A stretch of DNA of 64,000 nt, taken from NCBI RefSeq assembly GCF_002216775.1, contig NZ_CP022315.1, forward strand, positions 620,001 to 684,000. The letters are read 5' to 3'. Shown piece after piece: positions 28,042 to 37,698 of this stretch; the stretch's first letter is position 1, and every line of letters begins with the position of its first letter. This DNA is from Virgibacillus phasianinus (GTDB taxonomy: Bacteria; Bacillota; Bacilli; Bacillales; Amphibacillaceae). The notes under the pieces are model-generated. The model was not told where the DNA came from. It saw nothing but the letters and a program-made list of their open reading frames with translations, and ran no database searches. Made by a program: the position numbers and the translations under genes.

Positions 28042-28887
28042 TTATCTCTTGATCCTTATGTTACGATTTTTTCCTTCTAACACTTCAAAAACGCCGTAAA
28101 GAAAAAGGCCCAATGATATAATTCCAAGTAACAGTTGCCCATATGGCTCGTCTGCTATTTTCGCCAACGCACCATCAATTCCCATTGCTTGGCTTGATTC
28201 CGATGTCCAGCCGGAATGCATAAGGAAACCACCCAGTACACCAAATGTAATGCCTCTGGCAACAAATCCGATTCTGCCGATAAGCTTCATAATAAACCAT
28301 TCTTTCGGGCGCATCTGACGGGTCTTCAATTTATTTGTGAATGTCCCTCTGATTCCGTAAAGTGCCTGAATGACTGCAAAAATTACAATACTTATTCCGG
28401 TTATCCCAATGGCAAAACGTCCGATTGGTATATCCAAAGCCTTTCCCATCCAAAGTTCTTTCTGATGTCCCGTATGACCAGAATGAATAGCAATCATAGC
28501 AAACTTGATACCCAGTCCTACATAAAACGATGCTGAAAAGAAATAACCAACCCGAATGAAAAAGCCTTTAAACTTAGATCCATGGTAATCCGGTTCAATT
28601 AATACCTGGGTAACTAGCCATGTTATATAGCCGGTAAGTCCCAAAACGACGAACCATAAAATGGCCTCTCCATACGGCTTACTCGCAATGGCAGCAATCG
28701 CCCCACGCTTCCCGTTTTTTTCGCCGATGCCCACTGCTGTCATCATGGAAATTAACCCAATTAATATGTAAACAAATCCTTTTGCCGAAAACCCTATCCT
28801 TGAATACCATCTGATCCATGGCTTTACATTATCCCCGGCATCTTTCCTTTTTAAAAAAATTCGTATTTTATTTATTATGTTGTCCAT
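28042..28887 (-). CDS. DUF1206 membrane protein
   Basis: A 281-aa membrane protein built of three DUF1206 repeats of two TM segments each. The repeats start RIGFSAKGFVYILIG, RVGYFFSASFYVGLG and RIGFVARGITFGVLG, and the first and last contain ASKPYGEAILW and ADEPYGQLLLG. Function unknown. A hairpin-forming palindrome covers its ribosome binding site (28898-28924). Confidence 0.9.
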   Translation of the reverse strand: MDNIINKIRIFLKRKDAGDNVKPWIRWYSRIGFSAKGFVYILIGLISMMTAVGIGEKNGKRGAIAAIASKPYGEAILWFVVLGLTGYITWLVTQVLIEPDYHGSKFKGFFIRVGYFFSASFYVGLGIKFAMIAIHSGHTGHQKELWMGKALDIPIGRFAIGITGISIVIFAVIQALYGIRGTFTNKLKTRQMRPKEWFIMKLIGRIGFVARGITFGVLGGFLMHSGWTSESSQAMGIDGALAKIADEPYGQLLLGIISLGLFLYGVFEVLEGKNRNIRIKR

Positions 28888-28897
28888 TCAGTCACTC

Positions 28898-28924
28898 ACC
28901 CTTATAAGAAACCCTAATAAGGGT
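28898..28924 (-). promoter_or_regulatory. Alternative hairpins over the DUF1206 ribosome binding site
   Basis: ACCCTTAT and ATAAGGGT pair across 11 nt and would bury the AAGGGTGAG site. The overlapping shorter hairpin ACCCT-tatt-AGGGT uses the first arm and would free it. The two are mutually exclusive. Confidence 0.45.
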
Positions 28925-28954
28925 ATATTCCCTATTCATCCAAACATTATCACA

Positions 28955-29857
28955 CTAAATGGTTTCTGTCCCTTTAACAAAACGAACATGTTTAGGAAGT
29001 ATTGTAATGGAGGCTGGTGTTGATCCATTTATTTCTCCATCCATGTCCACATCCTTTGCAGTGTCTGTATCTATTTTCACGCTGGCTGCTTGAAAGTGAA
29101 TTAATTCTGAGAGTTGATCAGGATCTGTGGTTGGTTTATTCATTGATAAAAATTCACGGAAGGAAGCAAGATTTGACGTTTTTATGATGATAACATCCAG
29201 TTTTCCATCACTTGGATCTGCGGTTGTTACGGGGAGTTCTTTAGCCCCAATAAACCGGCCATTCAGCATTAGGATAAGGACTGCTTCGCCTTCATATGTT
29301 TCGCTCTTTGTTGTTAGTTTGTAGGTGAATGTTTCAGCTTGATTAACGGTCCGCAATGTACTCAGATAATAGCTGAGTACTCCAAGACTTTTCTTCTGGT
29401 CCGGATTTATATTCCGTGAGGCCTCTGAAACAAAACCAATACCCCAGAAGTTAAGAAAATATCTGTCACCAGTCTTGCCAAGGTCAACATCAACAATTTC
29501 ACCTTGTGCTATTCCTTCTGCTGCTAGTTTCAGATTCTGGGATGTCCCCAGCATACGGCTGAAGTCATTACATGTACCACCAGGCAAAATACCGATAATT
29601 GGCCTTTTTTCAAGTGGTGCAATGCTATTTATACACGCATGAATTGTTCCATCACCGCCTAGAACAATAATTATATCCGCAGACTCAGAATATTGGATGC
29701 ATGTCTGTTTCACTTCTTCAATTGTTTCTGTCTGAATGACAGACAAGTCTTTAACCGATTTAGAAATAGTTGGCAATGTTTGAGCAAGCTTTTGTTCAAT
29801 ATCATCATTTCCGGCATTACTGTTATATAAAAATAACCCATTCTTATACCGTATCAT
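28955..29857 (-). CDS. Diacylglycerol kinase family lipid kinase (YegS/BmrU/DgkB-like)
   Basis: A 300-aa lipid kinase. The nucleotide-binding motif is VLGGDGTIHACINSI followed by LPGGTCNDFSRMLG, and the C-terminal half is the beta-sandwich of the YegS/DgkB family. The exact lipid substrate is not clear. GGGGG lies 7 nt before the chosen ATG; the longer in-frame extension would overlap the upstream gene and lacks a site. Confidence 0.88.
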   Translation of the reverse strand: MIRYKNGLFLYNSNAGNDDIEQKLAQTLPTISKSVKDLSVIQTETIEEVKQTCIQYSESADIIIVLGGDGTIHACINSIAPLEKRPIIGILPGGTCNDFSRMLGTSQNLKLAAEGIAQGEIVDVDLGKTGDRYFLNFWGIGFVSEASRNINPDQKKSLGVLSYYLSTLRTVNQAETFTYKLTTKSETYEGEAVLILMLNGRFIGAKELPVTTADPSDGKLDVIIIKTSNLASFREFLSMNKPTTDPDQLSELIHFQAASVKIDTDTAKDVDMDGEINGSTPASITILPKHVRFVKGTETI

Positions 29858-29921
29858 TCCATTTCCCCCTATAGGCAGGAACAGCCCTCCACGGCTTTCG
29901 CCGGGGGACTGTTCGTATACC

Positions 29922-30500
29922 CTAATCTTCATCCTGTTCGATGGAAACTACAATGACCTCTCCTGTATATGCGTTAATATCTATTTCAGCTTCTTTTTTA
30001 CCCTTTTTCACTTCGACTTCATAGATTAAATGGCCATCATCTTCGTCAAGCTCTATACTTGTTACCTTTCCATCAAACTCCTTGCGTGCGATTTCCTCGG
30101 CCTTATTATACTCAATAACGGCTTTATTTGCAGCTTTTGTATCATTATTTTGCTGTTTTTCCGCCTTTACATCTTTATCATCATCTGCATCAGTATCGTC
30201 CGGCTGATCCTTGGAAATTGGCTTTTCCTGCAAGTGAAGCACCTCGCCAGTACTTCCATCAAGCTTTAATTCATACTCTTTATCTTTACCTGAAATTTCA
30301 ACTTCGTATACTGCCTTGTTCTTTTCTTTATCCAACTCCAGCTCAGTAATTTTTCCTGGATACTGATCCTCTACCAGCTTCCGAATATCATCTGATGACA
30401 TGGACGCTTGAGCCTGTGATGTTGATGAATTGTAAATACCGAATCCCAGAACAGCTGCTGCAATAATTGCTCCTGCTGTAATCTTTTTCTTTTTACCCAT
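29922..30500 (-). CDS. PepSY-domain exported protein (YkoI-like)
   Basis: A 192-aa protein with an N-terminal signal/anchor segment (GAIIAAAVLGFGIYN) and two PepSY domains (~38-92 and ~130-190; ISGKDKEYELKLDGSTGEVL and VKKGKKEAEIDINAYTGEVI) joined by an acidic linker. It follows a histidine kinase and response regulator, the arrangement of B. subtilis ykoG-ykoH-ykoI, so it is probably controlled by or signals to that pair. Confidence 0.85.
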   Translation of the reverse strand: MGKKKKITAGAIIAAAVLGFGIYNSSTSQAQASMSSDDIRKLVEDQYPGKITELELDKEKNKAVYEVEISGKDKEYELKLDGSTGEVLHLQEKPISKDQPDDTDADDDKDVKAEKQQNNDTKAANKAVIEYNKAEEIARKEFDGKVTSIELDEDDGHLIYEVEVKKGKKEAEIDINAYTGEVIVVSIEQDED

Positions 30501-30590
30501 CTTAAATTCCTCCTTTTCTTTCTACTCCAATCATATCCCTCACGTCTGAAAGAATAGAGTGAGCAAGATTAGAATTTGATGAGAAATTAA

Positions 30591-31940
30591 TTAATTCCTT
30601 CTCACAACTGGCAAAACAACGATAAATGTACTTCCCTTATTCAGCTGACTTGATACAGTTAGCTTACCCTGATGTACCTCTACAATTGCTTTGGCAATAG
30701 CAAGTCCTAGACCTGTCCCCCCATTTTCTCTATTTCTCGCCTTATCAACCCGATAAAAGCGGTCGAAAATGGCTGCCTGTTCTGCTTCCGGGATTCCCTG
30801 GCCACAATCCTGAACTCCAACAATGACATTCCCATTATCCGTTGAGATGGTTACGGTAACCTCATCATCACTATATTTACATGCGTTATCAATTAAGCTA
30901 TAGAAGACCTGTTTAAGTTGTTCAGCATTAGCTCTGACAACTATTGTATCACGTTCGATGTTTGTCTTGATGGAGCGATCATACGCACCATTAAATACAG
31001 CAACTACATCTAAACACAAATCCACGAGGTTCACATCTGTTAATGTGCTGTCACTCTTACTTTTTGCAAGAAGCAGCAATTGTTCCACCAATTTCTGCAT
31101 GCGATCCGCTTCAGATTCGATTGCCCCAACCGATTCATGAAAAACTTCCGGTCTTTCCAATCCTCTTCGTTCCAGAAGCTGTGCATAGCTTTTGACTATG
31201 GCTATCGGCGTTTTCAATTCGTGGGAAGCATCCGAAACAAATTGTTCCTGTTTATCAAAATTTGTTCTCAGATGATCGATCATTTCGTTGAATGTTTTCT
31301 CCATTTGATATAATTCATCCTTGGAATGATGGCGTACTGGAATCTTTCTCCACTCGTCCTTTTTTTTATTGGCGTTCATCGTATGAATCAATGCCTGAAT
31401 TGGTTTTAAAATGAAACCACTCACGATTCTTCCGGCAATAATAGTTGGAATTAGCATAATGATCGAAGCACCGATTACAACATACAATAGTGTTTGCATC
31501 GTATGTTCAAGCCCTGTCAAATGTTTGGATATCTGTAAAGTAACCACATTTCCGTTATTCCAGATAACCGGTTTAGCAATAACTGCTGCATCAGCATGAT
31601 TGTCACGCCTGATAACTTCATGTATTTCACTGTTTGAAAATTGAATTGGCAGACTTGTATATGCACTGTGCTTCGTTACAGTACTAAGCAAATTCCCCTG
31701 TTCATCAATAGCCCGGATCATTCCATTTGTTGGTAAATAGGCACGCAATAACTTGCTTTTAGCAATACCAGGATTTTCATTTAATGTACTGGTTATTGTT
31801 TCGGTTTGTGCATTTAATTGCTCTAATTCATTTTCAACAGACAATTTATAAAAAAAGTAATAGATTGATGTATTGACTAATAGTATTAACACCAGCATGA
31901 ATACACTTGAAAATAACTGGATCTTTGTTCGAAGCTTCAT
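30591..31940 (-). CDS. Sensor histidine kinase (YkoH-like)
   Basis: A 449-aa membrane kinase. TM1 is at ~8-30, an extracellular sensor at ~31-150, TM2 at ~150-172, then HAMP, HisKA with phosphoacceptor SHELKTPIAIVKSYAQL, and HATPase with the N-box and NGGTGLGLAIAKAI. Its start overlaps the response regulator stop by 4 bp. The signal is unknown. Confidence 0.93.
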   Translation of the reverse strand: MKLRTKIQLFSSVFMLVLILLVNTSIYYFFYKLSVENELEQLNAQTETITSTLNENPGIAKSKLLRAYLPTNGMIRAIDEQGNLLSTVTKHSAYTSLPIQFSNSEIHEVIRRDNHADAAVIAKPVIWNNGNVVTLQISKHLTGLEHTMQTLLYVVIGASIIMLIPTIIAGRIVSGFILKPIQALIHTMNANKKKDEWRKIPVRHHSKDELYQMEKTFNEMIDHLRTNFDKQEQFVSDASHELKTPIAIVKSYAQLLERRGLERPEVFHESVGAIESEADRMQKLVEQLLLLAKSKSDSTLTDVNLVDLCLDVVAVFNGAYDRSIKTNIERDTIVVRANAEQLKQVFYSLIDNACKYSDDEVTVTISTDNGNVIVGVQDCGQGIPEAEQAAIFDRFYRVDKARNRENGGTGLGLAIAKAIVEVHQGKLTVSSQLNKGSTFIVVLPVVRRN

Positions 31941-32617
31941 TCTGATGGATCCTTGATCATGTAGCCAACACCACGAATTGTATGAATATATTTTTGATCA
32001 AAATCTTTATCAATCTTTTGACGCAGGTACCGGATATAAACATCAACAACATTCGTGTCGCCGGCATAGTCATATCCCCATACCTTTTCAATTAATTGTT
32101 CACGGGTCAGAACAATATTTTTGTTTTGCAATAGGTATATAAGTAAATCAAATTCACGCGGCGTTAATTCGATTTCTGAAGAAGAGCGGATAACTTGTCT
32201 GGTATTTAAATCAACATGAAGGTCACCAGTATATAATTTATTTTTCTTGTTCTGTTGTCGCAAATGAACCCTGACACGTGCCAAAAGTTCTTCAATTTGA
32301 AATGGTTTTGTTACATAATCATTTGCCCCTGAATCCAGACCGCTGACCTTGTCATAAACCTGATCACGAGCAGTCAGTAGTATAACCGGGGTCTGTTGAT
32401 CGTTACGCCTAATCCGCCGCAGCACTTCTAATCCACTTAACTCGGGCAGCATGATATCAAGTAATACCAGATCCCAATTCTTTGTTTCAATCAATTGAAG
32501 GGCATCTGTTCCGTTATCCGCAATTTGTGTCTGATAATTTTCATATTCAAGTTCCAATTGCAGGACTCTGCTGAGTTTTTTCTCATCTTCAACAATTAAA
32601 ATAGCTGGCCGGTTCAT
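31937..32617 (-). CDS. OmpR/PhoB-type response regulator (YkoG-like)
   Basis: A 226-aa regulator. The receiver has the phosphoacceptor Asp in DLVLLDIMLPELSG and the conserved Lys in YVTKPFQIEEL. The C-terminal winged helix ends YIRYLRQKIDKD, then HTIRGVGYMI. First gene of the regulator/kinase/PepSY operon. Confidence 0.94.
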   Translation of the reverse strand: MNRPAILIVEDEKKLSRVLQLELEYENYQTQIADNGTDALQLIETKNWDLVLLDIMLPELSGLEVLRRIRRNDQQTPVILLTARDQVYDKVSGLDSGANDYVTKPFQIEELLARVRVHLRQQNKKNKLYTGDLHVDLNTRQVIRSSSEIELTPREFDLLIYLLQNKNIVLTREQLIEKVWGYDYAGDTNVVDVYIRYLRQKIDKDFDQKYIHTIRGVGYMIKDPSE

Positions 32618-32815
32618 TTAGATCACGCACCTTATTCATATCTTTTAATGTACTATACCAAATATAATGGAATTTGTACTAATATAAAGTGCAACGGGAG
32701 AATTACTGCTCGTCAAACCGCCATAAAACATATGCTTTGCAATTCACCTGCCACTAGTTAGATAATGTTATAATAAAATATATCCTGATTTTAGCTAGAT
32801 TAAGGAGTGATGTGT

Positions 32816-33463
32816 ATGCTAGCACTTGATCATATTGTTGTTGCTGCTACAAATGCAGAGGAGTTAAGTGCAATGTACGGAAATCAATTCACGATTAAAT
32901 CAATAAAGGGTGGTCAGCATAATGACTGGGGCACCCATAATTATTTGTCCTATTTCTCAAATGATAGTTATATAGAATGGTTGGGATCTTATGATAAGGA
33001 CAAATCAAATAAAGCAGATAATCCATTAATTAAACATCTCATGCATGTTCTTGATCATAATATTGTTGGGCCGTTTCAGTTTGCACTGCGCACCACTCAA
33101 CTTGATGATTACGTTGATCATTTTATCGAGCAGGATATCCCATTTGAGGGTCCCATTTCTGCAATGCGTGAGAAACCCGACGGATCCCTATTGAAGTGGC
33201 GAATGCTATTTCCAACTTATGACCACGAATCGGAGGTATTACCTTTTTTGATTGAATGGGACGATCCAAGAGAAGCCTATCCAGATACAAGCCTGTTAAA
33301 CACCCAAACCATCAGGCAAATAAATTATGGCGGCATCGACAGAGAAACTTTCACAAAGATTTATCAGCTCAAACCAAAAAAACTAAATAAAAATCATTTT
33401 CCATTACAAAACAGCAAAATATTCTTTACCGATAATAAAAAACTGGAATTTGATTTAATTTAA
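32816..33463 (+). CDS. VOC/glyoxalase-like domain protein
   Basis: A 215-aa protein of the glyoxalase-like family. It begins MLALDHIVVAATNAEEL, typical of the first beta-alpha-beta module, with metal-binding candidate His in LDHIVV and Glu in SYIEWLGSY. Reaction unknown. AGGAG is 8 nt before the ATG at 32816; nearer GTG and ATG codons are too close to it. Confidence 0.8.
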   Translation: MLALDHIVVAATNAEELSAMYGNQFTIKSIKGGQHNDWGTHNYLSYFSNDSYIEWLGSYDKDKSNKADNPLIKHLMHVLDHNIVGPFQFALRTTQLDDYVDHFIEQDIPFEGPISAMREKPDGSLLKWRMLFPTYDHESEVLPFLIEWDDPREAYPDTSLLNTQTIRQINYGGIDRETFTKIYQLKPKKLNKNHFPLQNSKIFFTDNKKLEFDLI

Positions 33464-33466
33464 TAA

Positions 33467-33499
33467 AAGAGCACCCCGTTAAATTTAACGGGTGCTCTT
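33467..33499. terminator. Bidirectional terminator
   Basis: AAGAGCACCC..GTTAAATTTAAC..GGGTGCTCTT between the convergent VOC and thioredoxin genes, with T-rich tails on both strands. Confidence 0.8.
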
Positions 33500-33504
33500 C
33501 ATTA

Positions 33505-33828
33505 TTATTTATCAAGTTGTTCGTGTAGAAATTCGCTTACAGATTCAGGAGATTTGGTATATGCACTGTGCTGATGGGCAATTTTTTCACCGTTTTTAAA
33601 AATTAATATACTCGGGATTCCCATCACCTCGTATTTTTCAGCCAGTCCTTTTACCTTATCACTATTTAATTGATACCAATTGTAACCTTTAAATTCCTCT
33701 ATAACATCACCGATAAACATATCCATACGCTTACAATCTGGACACCAATCCGCAAAAAACTTTACAATAACAGGTTGATCACTTTGGATAACCTCATTAA
33801 ATTTATCTTCGGTTTTGATATATTCCAT
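33505..33828 (-). CDS. Thioredoxin family protein (YdbP-like)
   Basis: A 107-aa thioredoxin fold with active site WCPDCK and the cis-Pro in GIPSILIFKNG. The WCPDC motif and length match B. subtilis YdbP. Likely a cytoplasmic disulfide reductase of unknown target. Confidence 0.88.
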   Translation of the reverse strand: MEYIKTEDKFNEVIQSDQPVIVKFFADWCPDCKRMDMFIGDVIEEFKGYNWYQLNSDKVKGLAEKYEVMGIPSILIFKNGEKIAHQHSAYTKSPESVSEFLHEQLDK

Positions 33829-33901
33829 TAATGAACACTCCCTCGTTTCTAACTACTTTCATTTTACCGAGTTTCCTGTATTTTGTCTTATATTCTGTTT
33901 A

Positions 33902-34711
33902 CTAATATTCCACTCTTCCAAGTATATAGGCTACAAGCAGGCCAGTTGCAAACGTAACTACACTTGCAATCAGGAATGAAGTATTTGCAGGAAACCCTGG
34001 GAATACAACAAAGATGGAGCCAATTACCAAACCGATTATAAGTGCGAACGTCGCATGGCGATAGTTCTCCAAAAAGAAATTAATAATTTTGCTCATAACT
34101 AGAATCCCAATAACAATTCCAACGCCAGTTACCGCAATAATATCCAATTGCAGATTACTTATCGCACCGATAATTGTAGGATAAACCCCTATGATTAGCA
34201 GCATAAACGATCCACTGATCCCCGGCAAAATCATCGCACTGCTGGCAATAATTCCTGAGAAAAACAGCAGAATATAAGTTGATGTTGCAATGTTTTCAAT
34301 AACACCCGGTTCCCCGGCTTGCAAAAATGCCATTGAACCAACAATAATAGCACCAATTACGATTAATATATAATGCTTTACACGAAATGTCTGTTTCGCA
34401 TCAGCTTCATGGAACAAATAAGGCATTATGCCAATAATTAATCCAAGGAAAAAGAATTGCGTCGGCCCCGCATAATGTTCAAACAACCATTCTATTAACC
34501 TGCTTAACAACAGAATTGCGATCCCTACGCCAATGCCAAGCGGAATCAAAAAGCCAAGCTGCTTTTTCCAATCCCTGCTGAATATCCCATTAATTGCTGC
34601 TATTAATCGATCATAAATACCTAACAAAACAGCAATTGTACCACCACTTACACCAGGGATAACATCACTTGCCCCCATTAACATACCACGATAAATATTT
34701 TTCCACTCCAT
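33902..34711 (-). CDS. DUF368 family undecaprenyl-phosphate translocase
   Basis: A 269-aa membrane protein with about eight segments. It starts with the family signature MGASDVIPGVSGGTIAVLLGIYDRL, split here as MGASDVIPGVSGG then TIAVLLGIY, and has the matching repeat SSAMILPGISGSFMLL. DUF368 (PopT) proteins have been shown to recycle undecaprenyl phosphate across the membrane for cell-wall synthesis. That function is inferred here from family only. Confidence 0.9.
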   Translation of the reverse strand: MEWKNIYRGMLMGASDVIPGVSGGTIAVLLGIYDRLIAAINGIFSRDWKKQLGFLIPLGIGVGIAILLLSRLIEWLFEHYAGPTQFFFLGLIIGIMPYLFHEADAKQTFRVKHYILIVIGAIIVGSMAFLQAGEPGVIENIATSTYILLFFSGIIASSAMILPGISGSFMLLIIGVYPTIIGAISNLQLDIIAVTGVGIVIGILVMSKIINFFLENYRHATFALIIGLVIGSIFVVFPGFPANTSFLIASVVTFATGLLVAYILGRVEY

Positions 34712-34882
34712 TTATTGATCTCCTTTAATCCACGCAAACATTTTTTAAGACGTTTTTCGTTTAGTTTGTTGCTAATACTACTGCAGTTGGTAAAAATTGC
34801 GACGTATGTGCTGGGCTGTTTCCCACTGCGGACCGTTGTTTTTTGTTTTTCCGCAGCGACCGCCAAGGTGCCAAACATGGTT

Positions 34883-34942
34883 TTTAGTTACGTCACAGTT
34901 TATAAGTTTGTGTCAAAAACAACAATTTTTTAGAAAACACCC
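34883..34942 (-). repeat. Repeat family D, copy 1
   Basis: Read on the minus strand it gives GGGTGTTTTCTAAAA, ATTGTTGTT, ACAAA, TATAAACTG and GACGTAACTAA in the same order and spacing as 39945-40007 on the plus strand. It lies in the 290-bp gap between capA and DUF368 genes. The neighbouring 34783-34880 holds a CTGCGG/CCGCAG hairpin and may belong to a longer element. Confidence 0.65.
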
Positions 34943-35003
34943 TTTTTAAAAACATATCGTTATCATATCAAATAATGGTTGCAAGTTATAAGAATTTTTG
35001 ATG

Positions 35004-36182
35004 TCAATTTTCTTTCTCAATAAACTCCAGTTCAGGCATCCACTGGGACATATGTTTTTTTATTTCCTTATAATGCTTTTTGGCATCTGGAAGGATTTTA
35101 TTTGTTAACTGGTACATCGGTATCACTTCAAATTCTGTTTCATGCTGATAATCAACAAAGGTTGGCATAAACTTCGGTGACACAATGTCAATTTTGGTTC
35201 CATCATCTTCACTAACTGTCTTTTGAATAGTGAACCTTACCATACCGCCAATTCTATTATAAAATTCATCCTGCCCGGACAAAAAGTTTCCAAGTGAATA
35301 AGCGACAAAGGTTTTGTTACCATTCTCACCTTCTACCCAGTCAACCGGCTGCAGAACATGGGGGTGGTGCCCAATTACAACCTGTACTCCATGATCTGCC
35401 GCAAACTGAACCAGGTCTTTTTGTTCCTGACTTGGCATTCTCTCATATTGATTCCCAAAGTGAAGGCTCAGCACAATAACATCGGATAGCTTCTTGGCCT
35501 TTTTTATATCTGACGCAATCTTTTCCTTGTCTATTCTATTCACCAAATATTCCTTTCCCTCTGGATCCGGAATTCCATTGGTACCATATGTATACGCGAG
35601 AAAAGCAACGGAAATATCTTCTTCTGTTTGCATGACACGTATTTTCCGCTGATCTTTTGGGCTTTTAAAGGCACCAGTATACATCATGCCAATCTTATCC
35701 CAATAAGAAATGGCGCTGAGGATTGCGCTTTCTCCTCGATCAAGTGTATGATTATTGGCAATCGTAACAACATCAATGCCAGCATCTTTTAATGCATCCC
35801 CCATTGTCTTCGGGCTGTTGAATGAGGGGTATGTTGATAATCCGATATCTGTTCCGCCAATCATCGTTTCCTGATTTGCCATTGTAATGGTCGATTGCTG
35901 CAGGAAGGGCGCTACTTTATCCAGCATTGGATTAAAGTTATAGGTTGTTCCATTAAAAGCATCCTGGTAGACGGTTTCATGGATCAGCATATCTCCAATT
36001 GCTGAAAGAGTGATTTCATGAACCTCTGTTGTTAAAAAATCAGTATCAATGCTTTTTTCATGAATCTTTGTCTCATTTCCAGATGTGTTTTTTGCCTGAT
36101 AGTTACGTTCATCATTTGTACAGGCCGTTACCAAAAAACATAGACAAAATAACAATAAAAAGCCGGCCCTGTATCGAAACAT
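35004..36182 (-). CDS. CapA-family lipoprotein (metallophosphatase fold)
   Basis: A 392-aa protein with a signal peptide ending in lipobox LVTAC. The rest is a PGA_cap/CapA metallophosphoesterase-like domain (SAIGDMLIHETVY, NQETMIGG, IANNHTLDRG, LHFGNQYERMP, VIGHHPHVLQP). CapA-like proteins take part in poly-gamma-glutamate capsule systems, but no capBC genes are near, so its role is open. Confidence 0.88.
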   Translation of the reverse strand: MFRYRAGFLLLFCLCFLVTACTNDERNYQAKNTSGNETKIHEKSIDTDFLTTEVHEITLSAIGDMLIHETVYQDAFNGTTYNFNPMLDKVAPFLQQSTITMANQETMIGGTDIGLSTYPSFNSPKTMGDALKDAGIDVVTIANNHTLDRGESAILSAISYWDKIGMMYTGAFKSPKDQRKIRVMQTEEDISVAFLAYTYGTNGIPDPEGKEYLVNRIDKEKIASDIKKAKKLSDVIVLSLHFGNQYERMPSQEQKDLVQFAADHGVQVVIGHHPHVLQPVDWVEGENGNKTFVAYSLGNFLSGQDEFYNRIGGMVRFTIQKTVSEDDGTKIDIVSPKFMPTFVDYQHETEFEVIPMYQLTNKILPDAKKHYKEIKKHMSQWMPELEFIEKEN

Positions 36183-36242
36183 AATAAGTCAGCTCCTTTT
36201 TATCTATCATATCAATTAATGACATGATTCGACAACATCTGA

Positions 36243-37532
36243 TTAACCAGTGGTACAGTATGCCTCGAACTTTTTGTATATCTCCTGTAAATGATCCCTG
36301 TCCAAATCAGATAACCTATCCCAGTCCACGACATCCATAATGTAATAGTGAAATCTCCATACTTTTTTCTTGATTGATTTTTTACTTACAATCGCTATAT
36401 TGTACAAGACCTCAATCATCGCATAAACTATTGAAACGTCGGACTTGCCATAATGTCGAATTTGATAAAACGATATATAGAGATACTCTTCAAATTTTTT
36501 GGGTTTGCAAATGACCCTTAATTTTTTCTTATGATCAGCAAAATATTTATTTTCGTGATAGACTTCCCCAATTTCACTTAGCAGCGCTCCGATTCGATTC
36601 AGACAATTAATGGCTGTATGCGGGTCATTAACTGCTGGGGAAATTGCGCGCAATGCGATTTCTACTAATTTCTGCAGCATAAATTCTACATCATCAAGAT
36701 CAGTCCGTTCATTGCCAATTACTAGAAACTGTTTAAATTGATGATTATCCCTACATTCTTCAGTTTCAATAACACTCATGATCGGTAAACCTTTTGCAAC
36801 GAAATCACCAACCTGTGCATGAACCTCCAAAATACATCCCTGGCTTGTCGCTTGTTTCATCAGCTCAGCCCACTCAATCTTTTGAATATAACCGGAATCA
36901 TAAGCATAAATGGCTCGTTTATTGTACGACTGCAATTCCTTTAATTCATCTTTGTCCCAATCCTCATATGCTAAAAAGGTGGGTTCCCTATACGTCTTTT
37001 TGATTACCAGTGCACCATCATTTCTAATCTTGCCAATAAGATTGTTTACTTGTATCCATCTTGCTGAATGATGAATAAAGTAAACGAAAAATGCCAAATT
37101 TACGATTGCAACAATCACCACAATGATTGGCCCAATAACTGCGGACTCTTTTCCAGCTGTCAACAGATGCAAGAGTGCAAAAATGAAGCCCAAGCAATAG
37201 ACTCCCAGCACATGCTGGGTTGTTCTGCTCTTCATAAAATCCTGCAGAGTCCGTGGGGAAAACTGTGTGGAATAGGTGGTTAAAACAACCATAATTACAG
37301 AAAAACTAATAGTCGTCATCGTTAAAATACCTGTTACAAGCGATGCATATAAATCAATTGCTACCTTGCTAGTTGTAAGCAGTATTTGTGGAATATCATC
37401 TTTGAAACTTGCCACAAGCCAACCATCGACTGTCGTTATTAGAGCAAACAACAGAAACGAAGCGACACCATAAACGGCTGGGATAAACCAGAAACTACCG
37501 CGTATTTTTATCCAAAATTTTGTTTGATTCAT
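36243..37532 (-). CDS. DUF2254 membrane protein
   Basis: A 429-aa protein. Four TM segments lie in the first ~160 residues, then a soluble domain with the family signature DPHTAINCLNRIG near residue 290. The function of DUF2254 is not known. It is monocistronic between capA and the sortase terminator. Confidence 0.88.
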   Translation of the reverse strand: MNQTKFWIKIRGSFWFIPAVYGVASFLLFALITTVDGWLVASFKDDIPQILLTTSKVAIDLYASLVTGILTMTTISFSVIMVVLTTYSTQFSPRTLQDFMKSRTTQHVLGVYCLGFIFALLHLLTAGKESAVIGPIIVVIVAIVNLAFFVYFIHHSARWIQVNNLIGKIRNDGALVIKKTYREPTFLAYEDWDKDELKELQSYNKRAIYAYDSGYIQKIEWAELMKQATSQGCILEVHAQVGDFVAKGLPIMSVIETEECRDNHQFKQFLVIGNERTDLDDVEFMLQKLVEIALRAISPAVNDPHTAINCLNRIGALLSEIGEVYHENKYFADHKKKLRVICKPKKFEEYLYISFYQIRHYGKSDVSIVYAMIEVLYNIAIVSKKSIKKKVWRFHYYIMDVVDWDRLSDLDRDHLQEIYKKFEAYCTTG

Positions 37533-37642
37533 AATAGAACTCCTTCATGCAGTTATTACTCACTATACTTAGTATACCCGCCTACGGCAAAATCGAAAGC
37601 AGTTTATTAAAGTTCTATAATCAATGTGTATATGAACACAAA

Positions 37643-37683
37643 AAACTGGCCTAACACGGTTCATGTCGTGTCAGACCAGTTTG
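37643..37683 (-). terminator. Terminator of the surface protein-sortase operon
   Basis: On the minus strand AAACTGGTCTGACACG pairs with CGTGTTAGGCCAGTTT (two internal mismatches), followed by TTTTTG. Confidence 0.85.
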
Positions 37684-37698
37684 TATCTATACCTATTA

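Noticed and set aside
34678-34878. 66-codon minus-strand frame overlapping the DUF368 start
   Set aside because: It covers repeat D-related non-coding DNA and overlaps a good gene start.
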